Source: Radiobacillus kanasensis (GTDB taxonomy: Bacteria > Bacillota > Bacilli > Bacillales > Amphibacillaceae). Taken from it: 64,000 nt of DNA. Made by a program: the position numbers and the translations under genes. The stretch lies in the NCBI RefSeq assembly GCF_021049245.1, contig NZ_CP088020.1:2672001-2736000 (forward strand), read 5' to 3'. Each line of letters opens with the position of its first letter. Position 1 is the first letter of the stretch. Shown piece after piece: positions 52,202-61,212 of the stretch. The notes below the pieces were generated by a model. The model did no database searches, had not been told where the DNA came from, and saw only the letters and a program-made list of their open reading frames with translations.

Positions 52202-52921
52202 ATGTTTACGAACGAGGTTATTGCATCTTTTAATGAATTGGAATCTTCAATATATAACTACATCTGCCAAAACGGTGAAAAAGTCGCATATATGAGAATA
52301 CGCGAACTAGCAGATGAAACTCATGTTTCTACTGCTACGATCTTGCGTTTTTGTAGAAAAGTAAATTGTGAAGGTTTTTCAGAGTTTAAAGTGAAGTTGA
52401 AAATGCATCTAAAAGAGAATAAAAAAACAAAGATTAAAAGCTCCCAGCATTCGATTGAGGAGTTCTTTGAAAGAGCACTAAAAGGAGATCTTGAAAAAAG
52501 AATCCGAAAAGCTGCGGAACTCATCACGAAGGTTGATAATGTACTTTTTATTGGCATTGGAAGTTCAGGAATTTTAGCTGAATATGGCGCTCGTTATTTT
52601 TCCAGCTTAGGAACTTTCTCGATGTATATTAAAGATCTATCCTATCCTATACAGTCTAAAACCAATAGTGTAACGATAGCTCTTTCCGTATCAGGAGAGA
52701 ATTATTTCACCATTACTCATTTAAATAAACTTAAACAAGAAGGAAGTAAGATTATTAGTATTACGAACCACAAACTTTCTACGATGGCAAAAATCTCGGA
52801 TATAACCATTCCTTATTTCGTAACCGAAGAATTTTATGAACAATCAAATATTACGACACAAGTGCCTGTTGTTTATATCTTAGAATCGATGGCGCGTGAA
52901 ATACACAAGCTTCAACAATAG
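52202..52921 (+). CDS. RpiR-family transcriptional regulator
   Basis: 239 residues. N-terminal HTH (about 1-75: ELADETHVSTATILRFCRKV) and C-terminal SIS sugar-phosphate domain (LFIGIGSSGILAEYGARYF, SVSGENYFTITHLNKLK). It should sense a phosphosugar released by the neighbouring GH1 enzyme and control the divergent gene. GAAAGGAA precedes the ATG. Followed by a terminator. Confidence 0.9.
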   Translation: MFTNEVIASFNELESSIYNYICQNGEKVAYMRIRELADETHVSTATILRFCRKVNCEGFSEFKVKLKMHLKENKKTKIKSSQHSIEEFFERALKGDLEKRIRKAAELITKVDNVLFIGIGSSGILAEYGARYFSSLGTFSMYIKDLSYPIQSKTNSVTIALSVSGENYFTITHLNKLKQEGSKIISITNHKLSTMAKISDITIPYFVTEEFYEQSNITTQVPVVYILESMAREIHKLQQ

Positions 52922-52935
52922 TCTAAAGTTCTCTG

Positions 52936-52963
52936 GAGTGGGGGTAACCCACTCTTTTCTTTT
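52936..52963 (+). terminator. Terminator of the rpiR-type gene
   Basis: GAGTGGG and CCCACTC, 7-bp stem, followed by TTTTCTTTT. Confidence 0.8.
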
Positions 52964-53025
52964 GCAGTCACACCGAAACTTTGTTCATGTCCATAGTGTG
53001 AACAGGGTAAAGTTAGAAAGGATTT

Positions 53026-53039
53026 TGAAAACGCTTTAT
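53026..53039 (+). promoter_or_regulatory. cre-like site upstream of the MFS gene
   Basis: TGAAAACGCTTTAT matches the CcpA consensus at 12 of 14 positions; the two misses are in the last arm, so binding would be weak. Confidence 0.3.
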
Positions 53040-53080
53040 GGAATATATCGTTACTGACTTTCGATAAGGGGATGAAAACA

Positions 53081-54301
53081 ATGAAGCAATCTATTTTATT
53101 ACTTTCTGGGATCGGTATATCGAGCTTAGGGGATTTTATTTATTTGGTCGCCATAAACATTTTAGTTTTAAACTTAACCGGTTCTCCGGCGGCAGTTGCT
53201 GGTCTATGGATTATAAGCCCCATCGCAGCCTTGTTAACGAAGGTTTGGTCTGGAAGCCTCATAGACCGCGTGAATAATAGAAGGCTCATGATCATCTTAG
53301 ATATTAGTAGGGCACTGCTTGTCTTTATCCTCCCATTTCTAACATCCATTTGGTTTATTTATCTCATCCTTTTTGGTTTATCAATATGTAAAGCTTTTTT
53401 TGAGCCAGCTTCTATGAAATATATAACAAGCCTTATTCCTAAAGGAGACCGTAAAAGATTTAATTCCTTCCGCAGTATGCTTACCTCTGGTGCCTTTTTA
53501 GTTGGACCAGCTATTTCTGGTGTACTACTTTTACTATCATCAGTTCATGTAGCTATCTGGATTAATGCTGCTTCCTTTCTCGTTTCTGCCTATTTCCTAT
53601 ACTTGCTTCCTAATGTCGATTCGGCACCGACGAATTCATCTACGGTGCAGCTCGGCTTAAACATTCTGAAAAGAGATTGGTTGGATGTACTTGACTTTAG
53701 TAAAAATCACCTTTTTGTTATTACGATTTATAGTTTGTTCCAATTGTTTATGGTTGTAGCTCTTGGTATGGATACACAAGAGGTTGTGTTTACTCAAAAA
53801 GTGCTACACCTTTCGGAAACGGATTTTGGTCTACTAATAAGTATTACTGGAATAGGATCGATTTTGGGTGCTACTACGGTTTCCTTGTTTGCTCATAAGC
53901 TATCCATCCGCTCACTCATGTGGCTTGGATTTGCCTTTGTCGCGATCGGTTATCTCATCTATGCTTTCTCCTTTTCTTTTTGGTCGGTTGCCTTTGGCTT
54001 TATCATTCTTGGGTTCTTTAATTCCTTTTCCAGTACAGGTTTTATGACCTTCTATCAAAACAATATTCCCGTGTCCATTATGGGACGGGTATCAAGTATT
54101 TTTGGAATGTTTCAGAGTGTTTCGCAAATCTTCTTTATCCTTCTCATCGGTTTTACAGGTGAGGTCATTCCACTTCGGTATAGCATTATTGGAGCGTCCA
54201 TTCTTATATTGGCAATCAGCATCATGGCAATTCTACTCTTATTTAAAAATAAATACCAAGAGTTCCTGGAGGAAGAAAGAGACATTACTAAAATCAATTA
54301 A
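53081..54301 (+). CDS. Major facilitator superfamily transporter
   Basis: 406 residues, 12 membrane helices. GSLIDRVNNRRLMI near 60 is the loop 2-3 MFS motif A in variant form. Resembles the macrolide-type exporters (MefA/YfiS) of Firmicutes, with a charged C-terminal tail. Start placed at the ATG at 53081, nine bases after AAGGGG; the ATG at 53072 abuts the ribosome site. Drug efflux is a guess. Confidence 0.82.
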   Translation: MKQSILLLSGIGISSLGDFIYLVAINILVLNLTGSPAAVAGLWIISPIAALLTKVWSGSLIDRVNNRRLMIILDISRALLVFILPFLTSIWFIYLILFGLSICKAFFEPASMKYITSLIPKGDRKRFNSFRSMLTSGAFLVGPAISGVLLLLSSVHVAIWINAASFLVSAYFLYLLPNVDSAPTNSSTVQLGLNILKRDWLDVLDFSKNHLFVITIYSLFQLFMVVALGMDTQEVVFTQKVLHLSETDFGLLISITGIGSILGATTVSLFAHKLSIRSLMWLGFAFVAIGYLIYAFSFSFWSVAFGFIILGFFNSFSSTGFMTFYQNNIPVSIMGRVSSIFGMFQSVSQIFFILLIGFTGEVIPLRYSIIGASILILAISIMAILLLFKNKYQEFLEEERDITKIN

Positions 54302-54302
54302 T

Positions 54303-54419
54303 CTACTGCTTATTTGCCTTTTTATAAATCCATAAGAGACTACTGACACAGGCAATCGTTCCTATTCCTAGAATGACTATAAATAGTATGGGTATCAACT
54401 CAGTTACAGACATCACCAT
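54303..54419 (-). CDS. 38-residue single-helix membrane protein
   Basis: ATG at 54419, GAAGGGAA just upstream; a second ATG lies at 54413. One membrane helix (LIPILFIVILGIGTIACVSS) then WIYKKANKQ. It converges on the MFS gene with a one-base gap. Composition and ribosome site suggest a genuine small protein. Confidence 0.5.
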   Translation of the reverse strand: MVMSVTELIPILFIVILGIGTIACVSSLLWIYKKANKQ

Positions 54420-54457
54420 CGTTCCCTTCCGAATTAGAGTTTGATAGAATTTAAACT

Positions 54458-54486
54458 TTGACAACTTCCCTTAAATAAGGTAAAGT
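54458..54486 (+). promoter_or_regulatory. Promoter of guaC
   Basis: TTGACA (54458-54463), 17 bases, TAAAGT (54481-54486). Confidence 0.55.
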
Positions 54487-54490
54487 TCTT

Positions 54491-54534
54491 ATTGGCGAAC
54501 AATTAATTAAAAACTTTAAAAAACATTCGTGTTT
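54491..54534 (+). promoter_or_regulatory. Candidate PurR operator (paired PurBoxes) of guaC
   Basis: ATTGGCGAACAAT (54491-54503) matches the PurBox core CGAAC well; an inverted, weaker copy AACATTCGTGTTT lies at 54522-54534. Facing boxes near the start site are the Bacillus PurR arrangement, and guaC belongs to purine metabolism. Confidence 0.4.
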
Positions 54535-54547
54535 AGGAGTGTGCAGC

Positions 54548-55531
54548 ATGGAAAACGTATTTGATTATGAAGATATTCAACTAATTCCCGCAAAATGTAT
54601 AGTGAACAGTCGTTCTGAGTGTAATACAAGTGTGACTTTAGGTGGCCATACATTTAAACTTCCAGTAGTTCCTGCTAATATGCAAACCATCATTGACGAG
54701 AGAATCGCCGTTTATTTGGCAGAGCAAGGTTACTTTTATGTGATGCACCGTTTTGAACCAGAAACTCGTACTTCCTTTATTAAAAACATGCAAACTCGCG
54801 GTTTGATTGCTTCGATCAGCGTAGGGGTGAAGGAAGATGAATACCCTTTTATTGAACAATTAGCCGCAGAACAGCTTATACCTGAATTTATTACGATTGA
54901 TATTGCGCACGGCCATTCTAATGCCGTTATTAACATGATTCAGCATATAAAAAAACACTTACCACAAAGCTTCGTAATTGCTGGCAACGTTGGTACTCCA
55001 GAAGCAGTCCGAGAGCTAGAAAATGCTGGAGCCGATGCCACAAAAGTCGGAATCGGACCTGGTAAAGTTTGTATTACAAAAATTAAAACAGGATTCGGTA
55101 CTGGAGGTTGGCAGTTAGCTGCACTTCGATGGTGTGCCAAAGCAGCAAGCAAACCGATTATTGCAGATGGCGGAATTCGTACACACGGAGATATCGCTAA
55201 ATCCATTCGTTTCGGTGCAACTATGGTGATGATCGGCTCTCTCTTCGCCGGCCACGAAGAGTCTCCAGGTGTAACGATTGAAAAAGACGGTAAACTTTAT
55301 AAAGAATACTTCGGATCTGCATCCGAATATCAAAAAGGTGAAAAGAAAAACGTCGAAGGTAAAAAAATGTATGTGGAGCACAAAGGCTCTCTTGAGGATA
55401 CCCTTATCGAAATGGAGCAAGATCTTCAATCCTCTATCTCTTATGCTGGAGGAAATAAATTAGATGCCATTCGTAATGTAGATTATGTGGTTGTAAAAAA
55501 TTCCATTTTTAATGGCGACAAAGTGTATTAA
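54548..55531 (+). CDS. guaC: GMP reductase
   Basis: Reduces GMP to IMP with NADPH. 327 residues, TIM barrel. [43 protein letters not shown] (catalytic cysteine in KVCIT) and [20 protein letters not shown] are diagnostic. ATG at 54548, eight bases after TAGGAG; the three codons before it belong to the leader. Monocistronic. Confidence 0.95.
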   Translation: MENVFDYEDIQLIPAKCIVNSRSECNTSVTLGGHTFKLPVVPANMQTIIDERIAVYLAEQGYFYVMHRFEPETRTSFIKNMQTRGLIASISVGVKEDEYPFIEQLAAEQLIPEFITIDIAHGHSNAVINMIQHIKKHLPQSFVIAGNVGTPEAVRELENAGADATKVGIGPGKVCITKIKTGFGTGGWQLAALRWCAKAASKPIIADGGIRTHGDIAKSIRFGATMVMIGSLFAGHEESPGVTIEKDGKLYKEYFGSASEYQKGEKKNVEGKKMYVEHKGSLEDTLIEMEQDLQSSISYAGGNKLDAIRNVDYVVVKNSIFNGDKVY

Positions 55532-55538
55532 GTCTTTC

Positions 55539-55571
55539 TGGTGAGCGGGTGGAAACTTGCTCACCTTTTTG
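55539..55571 (+). terminator. Terminator of guaC
   Basis: GGTGAGC and GCTCACC, 7-bp stem, then TTTTTGCTT. Confidence 0.8.
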
Positions 55572-55572
55572 C

Positions 55573-55884
55573 TTAAAGGAAATAGTAAAAGATGGTTGCA
55601 AGAGTAGCCACGATGAAGTAAATGATGGAAGCAAAAAATACAATGGTAGGTTGAAAGGCAATTTTTTCTGTTTGCTGCTTCATTCCAGTTTCCCCTTGAA
55701 TTTCTGCTGAAATAGAATTCGTGAACACTCCGCCTGACGACTGGAAGAATGCTACCATCGCTACACCTACAACAGCGACTAAGAAGAAATATTCCATAAA
55801 GGTTCCTTGTAACAGTATTGCTACAAGCCAAGTTACCAAGGTTAGTGTCACCCACGTTATGATTGGCCATATTATTTTTTTCAA
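55573..55884 (-). CDS. Three-helix membrane protein of unknown function
   Basis: 103 residues from a TTG at 55884 (AGGAGG eight bases upstream). Membrane helices at about 4-24, 29-48 and 80-100, with a polar loop containing SSGGVFTNSISAEIQGETGM. An ATG or GTG start further 5' would overlap the ribosome site. No family recognised. Converges on guaC. Confidence 0.6.
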   Translation of the reverse strand: MKKIIWPIITWVTLTLVTWLVAILLQGTFMEYFFLVAVVGVAMVAFFQSSGGVFTNSISAEIQGETGMKQQTEKIAFQPTIVFFASIIYFIVATLATIFYYFL

Positions 55885-56012
55885 TTGGTTTCCTCCTTTT
55901 TTACAAACCATGATCTCCTTTTCATACGAATTAGTCGTGATAGGGTTTCAAAATATTGGAATTTCCAATAAAATAATGGGTCAATTGCCACAGAATGAAT
56001 CCTCTGTAACAC

Positions 56013-56043
56013 AAAAAACTGGAAGCGTATGCTTCCAGTTTCT
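56013..56043 (-). terminator. Terminator of the siderophore-binding protein gene
   Basis: AAACTGGAAGC and GCTTCCAGTTT, 11-bp perfect stem, followed on the minus strand by TTTGTG. Confidence 0.85.
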
Positions 56044-56055
56044 CCTATCCGTTGT

Positions 56056-57042
56056 TTATTTTGCTAAATCTTCTAATGCATAATCAATCATTTTGCTGTT
56101 TGCTACAGGGCCTGTGTATAACCAGCTTGTCGTACCAGGATATTCGTAAATGTTTCCGTTTTTGACAGCCGGAATGTTTTGCCAAACTTTATCCTCTAGC
56201 ATCTTAGCGCCAGTACCTTGATCGCTATTTACTAAGAAAATGTGATCGGCATCTAGTTCCGCTAATTTTTCTAAAGAAATCTCAGACCAGTTTTGTTCCG
56301 TACTCTGTGAAATTTCTTTTACCACATTCGGAACACCTAATCCAAGATCGTTATATAAAACGTCTCCACTAGAGAGGTTTTCACTTACCACATAGAATGT
56401 ATTCCCAACTAACCAAATAGCAGCAACTGTTTCATCACCAATAGCTTCGTTAATTTGTTCTTTCGCATCCGCTGCTTTTTTCTCATACTCATCTAACACT
56501 TCTTGTGCTTTTTCTTCCATACCAAAGACTTTACCAATCTCTTTTAACTCGTCTCTCCATGCATTGTTTTGCTCGCTTCCAATTACATAAGTTGGGGCGA
56601 TTTTATTATATTGATCATATTTATTTCCCTCTACCATCGTAGCAGAATCCATAATAATAAGATCTGGTTCAAAGCTCGCCACCGCCTCATACGGGAGGTC
56701 ATGTGGAATAGTAGGAACATCTTTTAAAGAGTCTTGTAAATAATCTTGAATGCTTGCTCCATCTTGTACTGACCATTGGGCAACTGGTGTAATGCCAAGC
56801 GCTACTAAGTAATCTTCTAAATAAGAAGCAATAACCTTTTTCGGTTCTGCAGGAATCGTCACTTCATGTCCCATCGCATCTGTTAATGTACGATCTTCAG
56901 CTTTTTCTTCTGTTTCTGTTTGCTCCTTGTCCTTGTCGGCATCTGAAGCATTGTCATCTGTTTCATTCCCATTGCCACAAGCTACAAGGAATAAAAAGGC
57001 AAACAAACTCGCAACCATGTATATGTACTTTTTCTTTTTCAT
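56056..57042 (-). CDS. Iron(III)-siderophore-binding lipoprotein
   Basis: 328 residues. Signal peptide with lipobox LVAC (cysteine 22), an acidic Asp/Glu-rich linker (about 25-50), then the FepB/FhuD fold: TDAMGHEVTIPAEPKKVIAS, ASFEPDLIIMDS and ADHIFLVNSDQ. Captures ferric siderophore outside the membrane for the permeases encoded divergently. ATG at 57042 after AGGAGG. A Fur box overlaps its promoter region. Confidence 0.88.
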   Translation of the reverse strand: MKKKKYIYMVASLFAFLFLVACGNGNETDDNASDADKDKEQTETEEKAEDRTLTDAMGHEVTIPAEPKKVIASYLEDYLVALGITPVAQWSVQDGASIQDYLQDSLKDVPTIPHDLPYEAVASFEPDLIIMDSATMVEGNKYDQYNKIAPTYVIGSEQNNAWRDELKEIGKVFGMEEKAQEVLDEYEKKAADAKEQINEAIGDETVAAIWLVGNTFYVVSENLSSGDVLYNDLGLGVPNVVKEISQSTEQNWSEISLEKLAELDADHIFLVNSDQGTGAKMLEDKVWQNIPAVKNGNIYEYPGTTSWLYTGPVANSKMIDYALEDLAK

Positions 57043-57082
57043 GATGTGTATCCTCCTAGTTTCTTTCTCTATGATATTCAAA

Positions 57083-57097
57083 TGATAACAATTATCA
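57083..57097. promoter_or_regulatory. Fur box, binding-protein side
   Basis: TGATAACAATTATCA: 14 of 15 positions of TGATAAT-N-ATTATCA, 41 bases upstream of the binding-protein ATG. Confidence 0.85.
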
Positions 57098-57178
57098 TTA
57101 TCATTTACAAGAGATTTTTTATTTGGATTGGCAAACGTTCTCTACTATAATTGCCCCTTCTCTTCCTTTATATTATAA

Positions 57179-57193
57179 TGATAATGATTCTCA
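57179..57193. promoter_or_regulatory. Fur box, permease side
   Basis: TGATAATGATTCTCA: 14 of 15 positions of the Fur consensus, 29 bases before the first permease ATG. Confidence 0.85.
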
Positions 57194-57221
57194 TTGCAAT
57201 AATGAACAAGGAGTATTTCCT

Positions 57222-58271
57222 ATGACCATACATACATCCACAGATGACGAAACAAAAGAACGCTCTAATATCGTCTCAAGGCCTGTCGTTGCAAGCCTTA
57301 TCATATTTGGTGGACTAGGCTTATTAGTTCTCACGATGAGTTTATCCATATTATATGGTGCTGCCAATATCCATTTTTCTACGATTTGGGATAGCATCTA
57401 TGCTTTCGATCCTTCGTCTACTTCACATCAAATCATTCGAGGACTACGAATCCCAAGGGCATTAGCCGCTGCTTTGATTGGCGCAGCTTTAGCCATGTCC
57501 GGTTCTATTATGCAAGGGATGACTCGAAATCCGCTTGCCTCTCCTTCTATTATGGGGGTAACAGCTGGGGCTACGTTCATGATGGCTGTTGCTTTAGCCG
57601 TTTTCCCTCAATCCTCTCTGATCATGATGATGTTTTGGGGGTTTATGGGGGCTGGATTGGGTACAGGTATTGTTTTTGTCGTAGGCTCGATTTCTAAAAC
57701 TGGATTAACTCCAGTAAAGCTAGCACTTGCAGGTACTGCTGTTACCGCCATTTTGAGTTCCCTGTCTACGGCTATTACGATTCATTTTGATGTCGCGAAA
57801 GATATTAGCTTTTGGTATGCAGGCGGAGTCTCTAGTGTTCAATGGGTCCACGTTCAGCTATTGGCGCCTGTCGCTCTTATCGGATTTATTATTGCCATTT
57901 TCCTAGCAGGCTCCATTACCGTTCTAAACCTAGGAGATGATGTTGCCAGAGGACTTGGGCAACAAACCCTTGTTGTCAAATTGATCGGTACTCTAGTCGT
58001 CCTTCTTTTGACAGGGGCTGCTGTGTCTGTATCTGGAACGATAGGATTCATTGGATTAGTCATCCCACACATCACCCGCTTTCTTGTCGGTGTGAATTAC
58101 CGATGGATCATCCCCTGTTCCGCAATCTTAGGGGCTATCCTTTTGGTTGTCGCGGATACGATATCCAGGATGATTAACCCGCCATTTGAAACACCAGTTG
58201 GTACGGTAACCGCCATCATAGGTGTTCCCTTCTTTTTATACTTAGCACGACGTGAAGGGAGAGGCTTGTAA
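57222..58271 (+). CDS. Iron-siderophore ABC permease (FecCD family), first subunit
   Basis: 349 residues, nine or ten membrane helices. RIPRALAAALIGAALAMSGS and GFIGLVIPHITRFLVG are the FecCD signature segments; the latter contacts the ATPase. The N-terminus carries a 30-residue polar tail. Start at ATG 57222, eight bases after AAGGAG; the longer frame runs through the Fur box. Overlaps the next permease by one base. Confidence 0.9.
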   Translation: MTIHTSTDDETKERSNIVSRPVVASLIIFGGLGLLVLTMSLSILYGAANIHFSTIWDSIYAFDPSSTSHQIIRGLRIPRALAAALIGAALAMSGSIMQGMTRNPLASPSIMGVTAGATFMMAVALAVFPQSSLIMMMFWGFMGAGLGTGIVFVVGSISKTGLTPVKLALAGTAVTAILSSLSTAITIHFDVAKDISFWYAGGVSSVQWVHVQLLAPVALIGFIIAIFLAGSITVLNLGDDVARGLGQQTLVVKLIGTLVVLLLTGAAVSVSGTIGFIGLVIPHITRFLVGVNYRWIIPCSAILGAILLVVADTISRMINPPFETPVGTVTAIIGVPFFLYLARREGRGL

Positions 58272-59275
58272 TGAAAAGGCCAACAAAAACGTGGATCGTT
58301 GCAATTACTCTCATTCTTGCTATTCTAGCTACTTTATTAGTCAGCTTAAACATGGGAGTAATCCGAATTACACCCCTTCAAGTCTTGCAATCTCTGTTGG
58401 GGAATGGAAGCGAACAAGATTCCTTGGTCCTTTTCCAATTTCGTTTGCCACGGATGGTGATCGCCTTACTAATCGGAGCTGGCATGGCTATCTCTGGAGC
58501 AATCTTGCAGAGTGTCACCCATAACGAATTAGCAGACCCTGGAATTATCGGAATAAATGCTGGTGCTGGGTTCTTCGTAGTTCTGTATATTTATTACTTC
58601 CAAGACAATATGCTGGGACTAGGTGCGCTCTCTGTCTATATTTTACCCTTATTCGCCCTAGGGGGGGCACTGATTGCAGCCATTTTAATTTACGCGATCT
58701 CCTGGAAGAATGGGATAAACCCGATTCGCCTAATCTTAGTCGGGATTGGGATTAACAGTATGTTCGCTGCACTAATCATTATTTTCCAATTAAAAATGGA
58801 TCCGGATGATTTCACTCGTGCAACTGTATGGCTATCTGGAGATATTTCTGGTTCAGATTGGACCTATGTGCTTGCATTGTTGCCATGGATTTTGATTTTA
58901 CTTCCATTTTCCTTTTATAAAACAAAATCTCTAAATACGCTTTATCTCGGAGATGATGTAGCTAAAGGCTTAGGAACAAGAGTGGAAGGAGAAAGAAGAA
59001 TTCTACTTTTTATCGCAGTTGCCCTTGCCGGTGCATGTGTGTCCGTTGGAGGTGGTATTGCTTTTATCGGGCTCGTTGTTCCTCACTTATCAAGAAAATT
59101 AGTTGGATCCACTCACGAGTCTGTATTACCAATCTCCGCATTAATGGGTGCTCTGCTACTCGTATTGGCGGACACAATAGGGCGAAATATTTTAGCACCA
59201 TCGGAGATTCCCGTTGGATTAATCGTTTCGGTCATCGGTGGAAGTTATTTTGTATATTTGTTGATGAAGTCGTAA
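58271..59275 (+). CDS. Iron-siderophore ABC permease (FecCD family), second subunit
   Basis: 334 residues. RLPRMVIALLIGAGMAISGA, TVWLSGDISGSDW and GFIGLVVPHLSRKLVG-like segments identify the partner permease (FeuC/FecD type). TAATG overlap with the first permease suggests coupled synthesis in equal amounts. No ATPase gene follows: a terminator comes next. A shared ATPase such as YusV is the likely engine, as for Bacillus subtilis feuABC. Confidence 0.9.
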   Translation: MKRPTKTWIVAITLILAILATLLVSLNMGVIRITPLQVLQSLLGNGSEQDSLVLFQFRLPRMVIALLIGAGMAISGAILQSVTHNELADPGIIGINAGAGFFVVLYIYYFQDNMLGLGALSVYILPLFALGGALIAAILIYAISWKNGINPIRLILVGIGINSMFAALIIIFQLKMDPDDFTRATVWLSGDISGSDWTYVLALLPWILILLPFSFYKTKSLNTLYLGDDVAKGLGTRVEGERRILLFIAVALAGACVSVGGGIAFIGLVVPHLSRKLVGSTHESVLPISALMGALLLVLADTIGRNILAPSEIPVGLIVSVIGGSYFVYLLMKS

Positions 59276-59277
59276 AG

Positions 59278-59302
59278 AAAAGAAGGGATTCCCTTCTTTT
59301 TT
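59278..59302 (+). terminator. Terminator of the permease operon
   Basis: AAGAAGGGA and TCCCTTCTT, perfect stem with almost no loop, followed by TTTTT. Confidence 0.75.
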
Positions 59303-59305
59303 TAT

Positions 59306-59620
59306 TTACTCGTATTTTGGCACACGTTTATATTTAATAATCAACAATAAGGCTACACTAATTAAACTGAATAGGGAGACATGATTACTGGTTATACCAT
59401 ACACTACTGTATTCGTAAGACTAGTAAATAGATTCAAAAAATAGCCTGTTAGAAAACTAGCGTATAAAATGATGAATACTGTATTCGAAAAGGAACGTTT
59501 TACATTTCGATGAGATGATTTCTTTCTATCTGGAAGGGTTTGCGAAATTTATCTTAAGAGACCGATTGTTAATCCAACCTACACTATAGCTGCGATCATG
59601 TATCCTAACCAGTCAGTCAT
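59306..59620 (-). pseudogene. Membrane protein gene with two in-frame stops
   Basis: ATG at 59620 with AGGAGG six bases upstream opens a 104-codon frame that remains coherent to TAA 59308-59306, but carries TAG at codon 14 (59581-59579) and TAA at codon 24 (59551-59549). The C-terminal two thirds encodes two membrane helices (VFIILYASFLTGYFLNLF and FSLISVALLLII). No frameshift. Recently inactivated; directly downstream of the NTF2-like gene. Confidence 0.65.
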
Positions 59621-59630
59621 ATAGATCCTC

Positions 59631-60038
59631 CTAGTCGCCCAAAGGCTGCTCAATCTCTCTTACTAACTTCCACGAATTGTCTACTACCTGCCAGTTTTCC
59701 ATCGTAAACAATCTGGAAAGTATCTGCCCATCCTTCTCGATTGCCTGTTCGTAGAATACGATTGCATGCTCATTATCCTTTAATCGAATGACTCTATGAT
59801 CAAACCGTTTAGTAGCTCCTAAAAACTGTTGGACCGATTGCTTCATTCCGCTTATAGCATCATCCTTGTTAAAGAAAAACGGCTTTTCCTTTACACTTGC
59901 AAAGAAGGCTACATAGTACTCTTCATCCATAAGCTCGACAGCAGATGTGTCACCAGATACCATTGCTTCATTCCAGCTATTGATAAATTTATCGTGGAAT
60001 TTAGTAAACTCCATTAAGCTTGTTTCTGCGGAATTCAT
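59631..60038 (-). CDS. NTF2/SnoaL-like small protein
   Basis: 135 residues, alpha+beta cone fold suggested by FTKFHDKFINSWNEAMVSGD, HRVIRLKDNEHAIVFYEQ and a final ENWQVVDNSWKLVRE. Such DUF4440-like proteins may bind or isomerise small ligands; no activity is assignable. ATG at 60038 five bases after AAAGGGTGGG. Confidence 0.65.
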   Translation of the reverse strand: MNSAETSLMEFTKFHDKFINSWNEAMVSGDTSAVELMDEEYYVAFFASVKEKPFFFNKDDAISGMKQSVQQFLGATKRFDHRVIRLKDNEHAIVFYEQAIEKDGQILSRLFTMENWQVVDNSWKLVREIEQPLGD

Positions 60039-60131
60039 ATTCACCCACCCTTTCTTTTAACAAATCCTAGTCATATTGCCCTTTCATGTTTTGAAGAAAT
60101 ACTCACCCGAATAAATTACGGAAAGCTACAA

Positions 60132-60650
60132 CTACATTTTCAGTTGGGACTTCACATTCTCTATGTAATTATGAAACTCATCTTCGTCATAATCACTGAC
60201 TTCTTCGTTATTTAATCTCGACTGGATGTACTTTAAATCACTCTCTATGATCTGAATATTATCCCAAGTCTTTTGGCTAACCTCCCATTCATTTTTTAGA
60301 CTTGTAGATATTTCGTTCAGTTTGGTTACATAGCTCTTTAACAATGGACGAAGCTCTGATGTTCCAACATCCTTGTCATTTATCTCGTAAAGTCTAGTCC
60401 ATACCATGGAATTTTCTAAATCTTCCTGCGCTTTATATAAAAACTCTAAATTTTTGCTTTGGGCACCAACTTTTTTCTCTTCTTTAAATTGTTTAATGCT
60501 TTCCAAGGCAGTACCTATATTATCCATTGAAATACCTTCAAGTGCTTGATTTCTCAATTCAGATTCTTTTCTATCGTTTTTGTAATCTGTATATAATGTA
60601 AGCAACGTAAAAGCTATTATAAAAACTGCACCCGCTATTTTCTTTTTCAT
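60132..60650 (-). CDS. Membrane-anchored or secreted helical protein of unknown function
   Basis: 172 residues. An N-terminal hydrophobic segment (GAVFIIAFTLLTLY) follows MKKK and could be a signal peptide or anchor; the rest is polar and helical (ALESIKQFKEEKK, LLKSYVTKLNEISTSLKNEW). CAGGTGAT precedes the ATG. No family recognised; alone between weak intergenic regions. Confidence 0.6.
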   Translation of the reverse strand: MKKKIAGAVFIIAFTLLTLYTDYKNDRKESELRNQALEGISMDNIGTALESIKQFKEEKKVGAQSKNLEFLYKAQEDLENSMVWTRLYEINDKDVGTSELRPLLKSYVTKLNEISTSLKNEWEVSQKTWDNIQIIESDLKYIQSRLNNEEVSDYDEDEFHNYIENVKSQLKM

Positions 60651-60756
60651 GAAATATCACCTGCAATAGAATCGAAGTTTTTTAAAAGAACCCTTCTTAA
60701 ACAATTATCATAATTAACTACTCTCCTAAAACATTGAGCATTAGTGCGAATCATGT

Positions 60757-61020
60757 TTACAGGTTAATAACCTCTTCCGCTTCCTGAATACTTTCCTTTA
60801 ACCAAATTGGAGCGTTAGGATGTTTCATAATCTCCTCTGTTGTCATCCAGTAGATAGCCTCCACTTCATCCGGGCTTTTTGGATAGGGTTCCCCTGTTTC
60901 TATTTCACAAAGAAAAACGATATTAAGGACATCTAACCCATTCTCTAATTGAAAAGAACTACTTCTAACATATTGAAAACTGCAAACATGTAAAATTTCC
61001 TCTCCACAATTAATTCTCAT
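60757..61020 (-). pseudogene. C-terminal fragment of a NUDIX hydrolase
   Basis: 87 codons corresponding to the part after the NUDIX box: LHVCSFQYVRSS, then FLCEIETGEPYPKSPDEVEA and WMTTEEIMKHPNAPIWLKES. The box itself (G-x5-E-x7-REUxEExGU) and everything before it are missing; instead the frame begins inside the 3' end of the next gene. Without the box it cannot hydrolyse. A 5' deletion is the simplest reason. Confidence 0.65.
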
Positions 61021-61198
61021 TCTTAAACACTTTTCTCAACACAATACCTATAGATGACCCAATCATGCCAGCAATACTGAGATTAACAGCAAAATTCCAA
61101 TTGAAGGGCTCATTTTGCCAATTACTCATTAGAATCTCTACTAAAAAAACTCCAGTGATAAACGGAACCCATGCTTTTAATAACTCCTTACTGGCCAA
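61010..61198 (-). CDS. Small membrane protein (62 residues)
   Basis: Two membrane helices (WVPFITGVFLVEIL and AVNLSIAGMIGSSIGIVL) and a basic tail. I choose the TTG at 61198, six bases after GGAGGG; an earlier TTG would overlap the upstream gene. One of a minus-strand series of small membrane proteins. Confidence 0.55.
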   Translation of the reverse strand: MASKELLKAWVPFITGVFLVEILMSNWQNEPFNWNFAVNLSIAGMIGSSIGIVLRKVFKNEN

Positions 61199-61212
61199 AT
61201 ATGACCCTCCTA

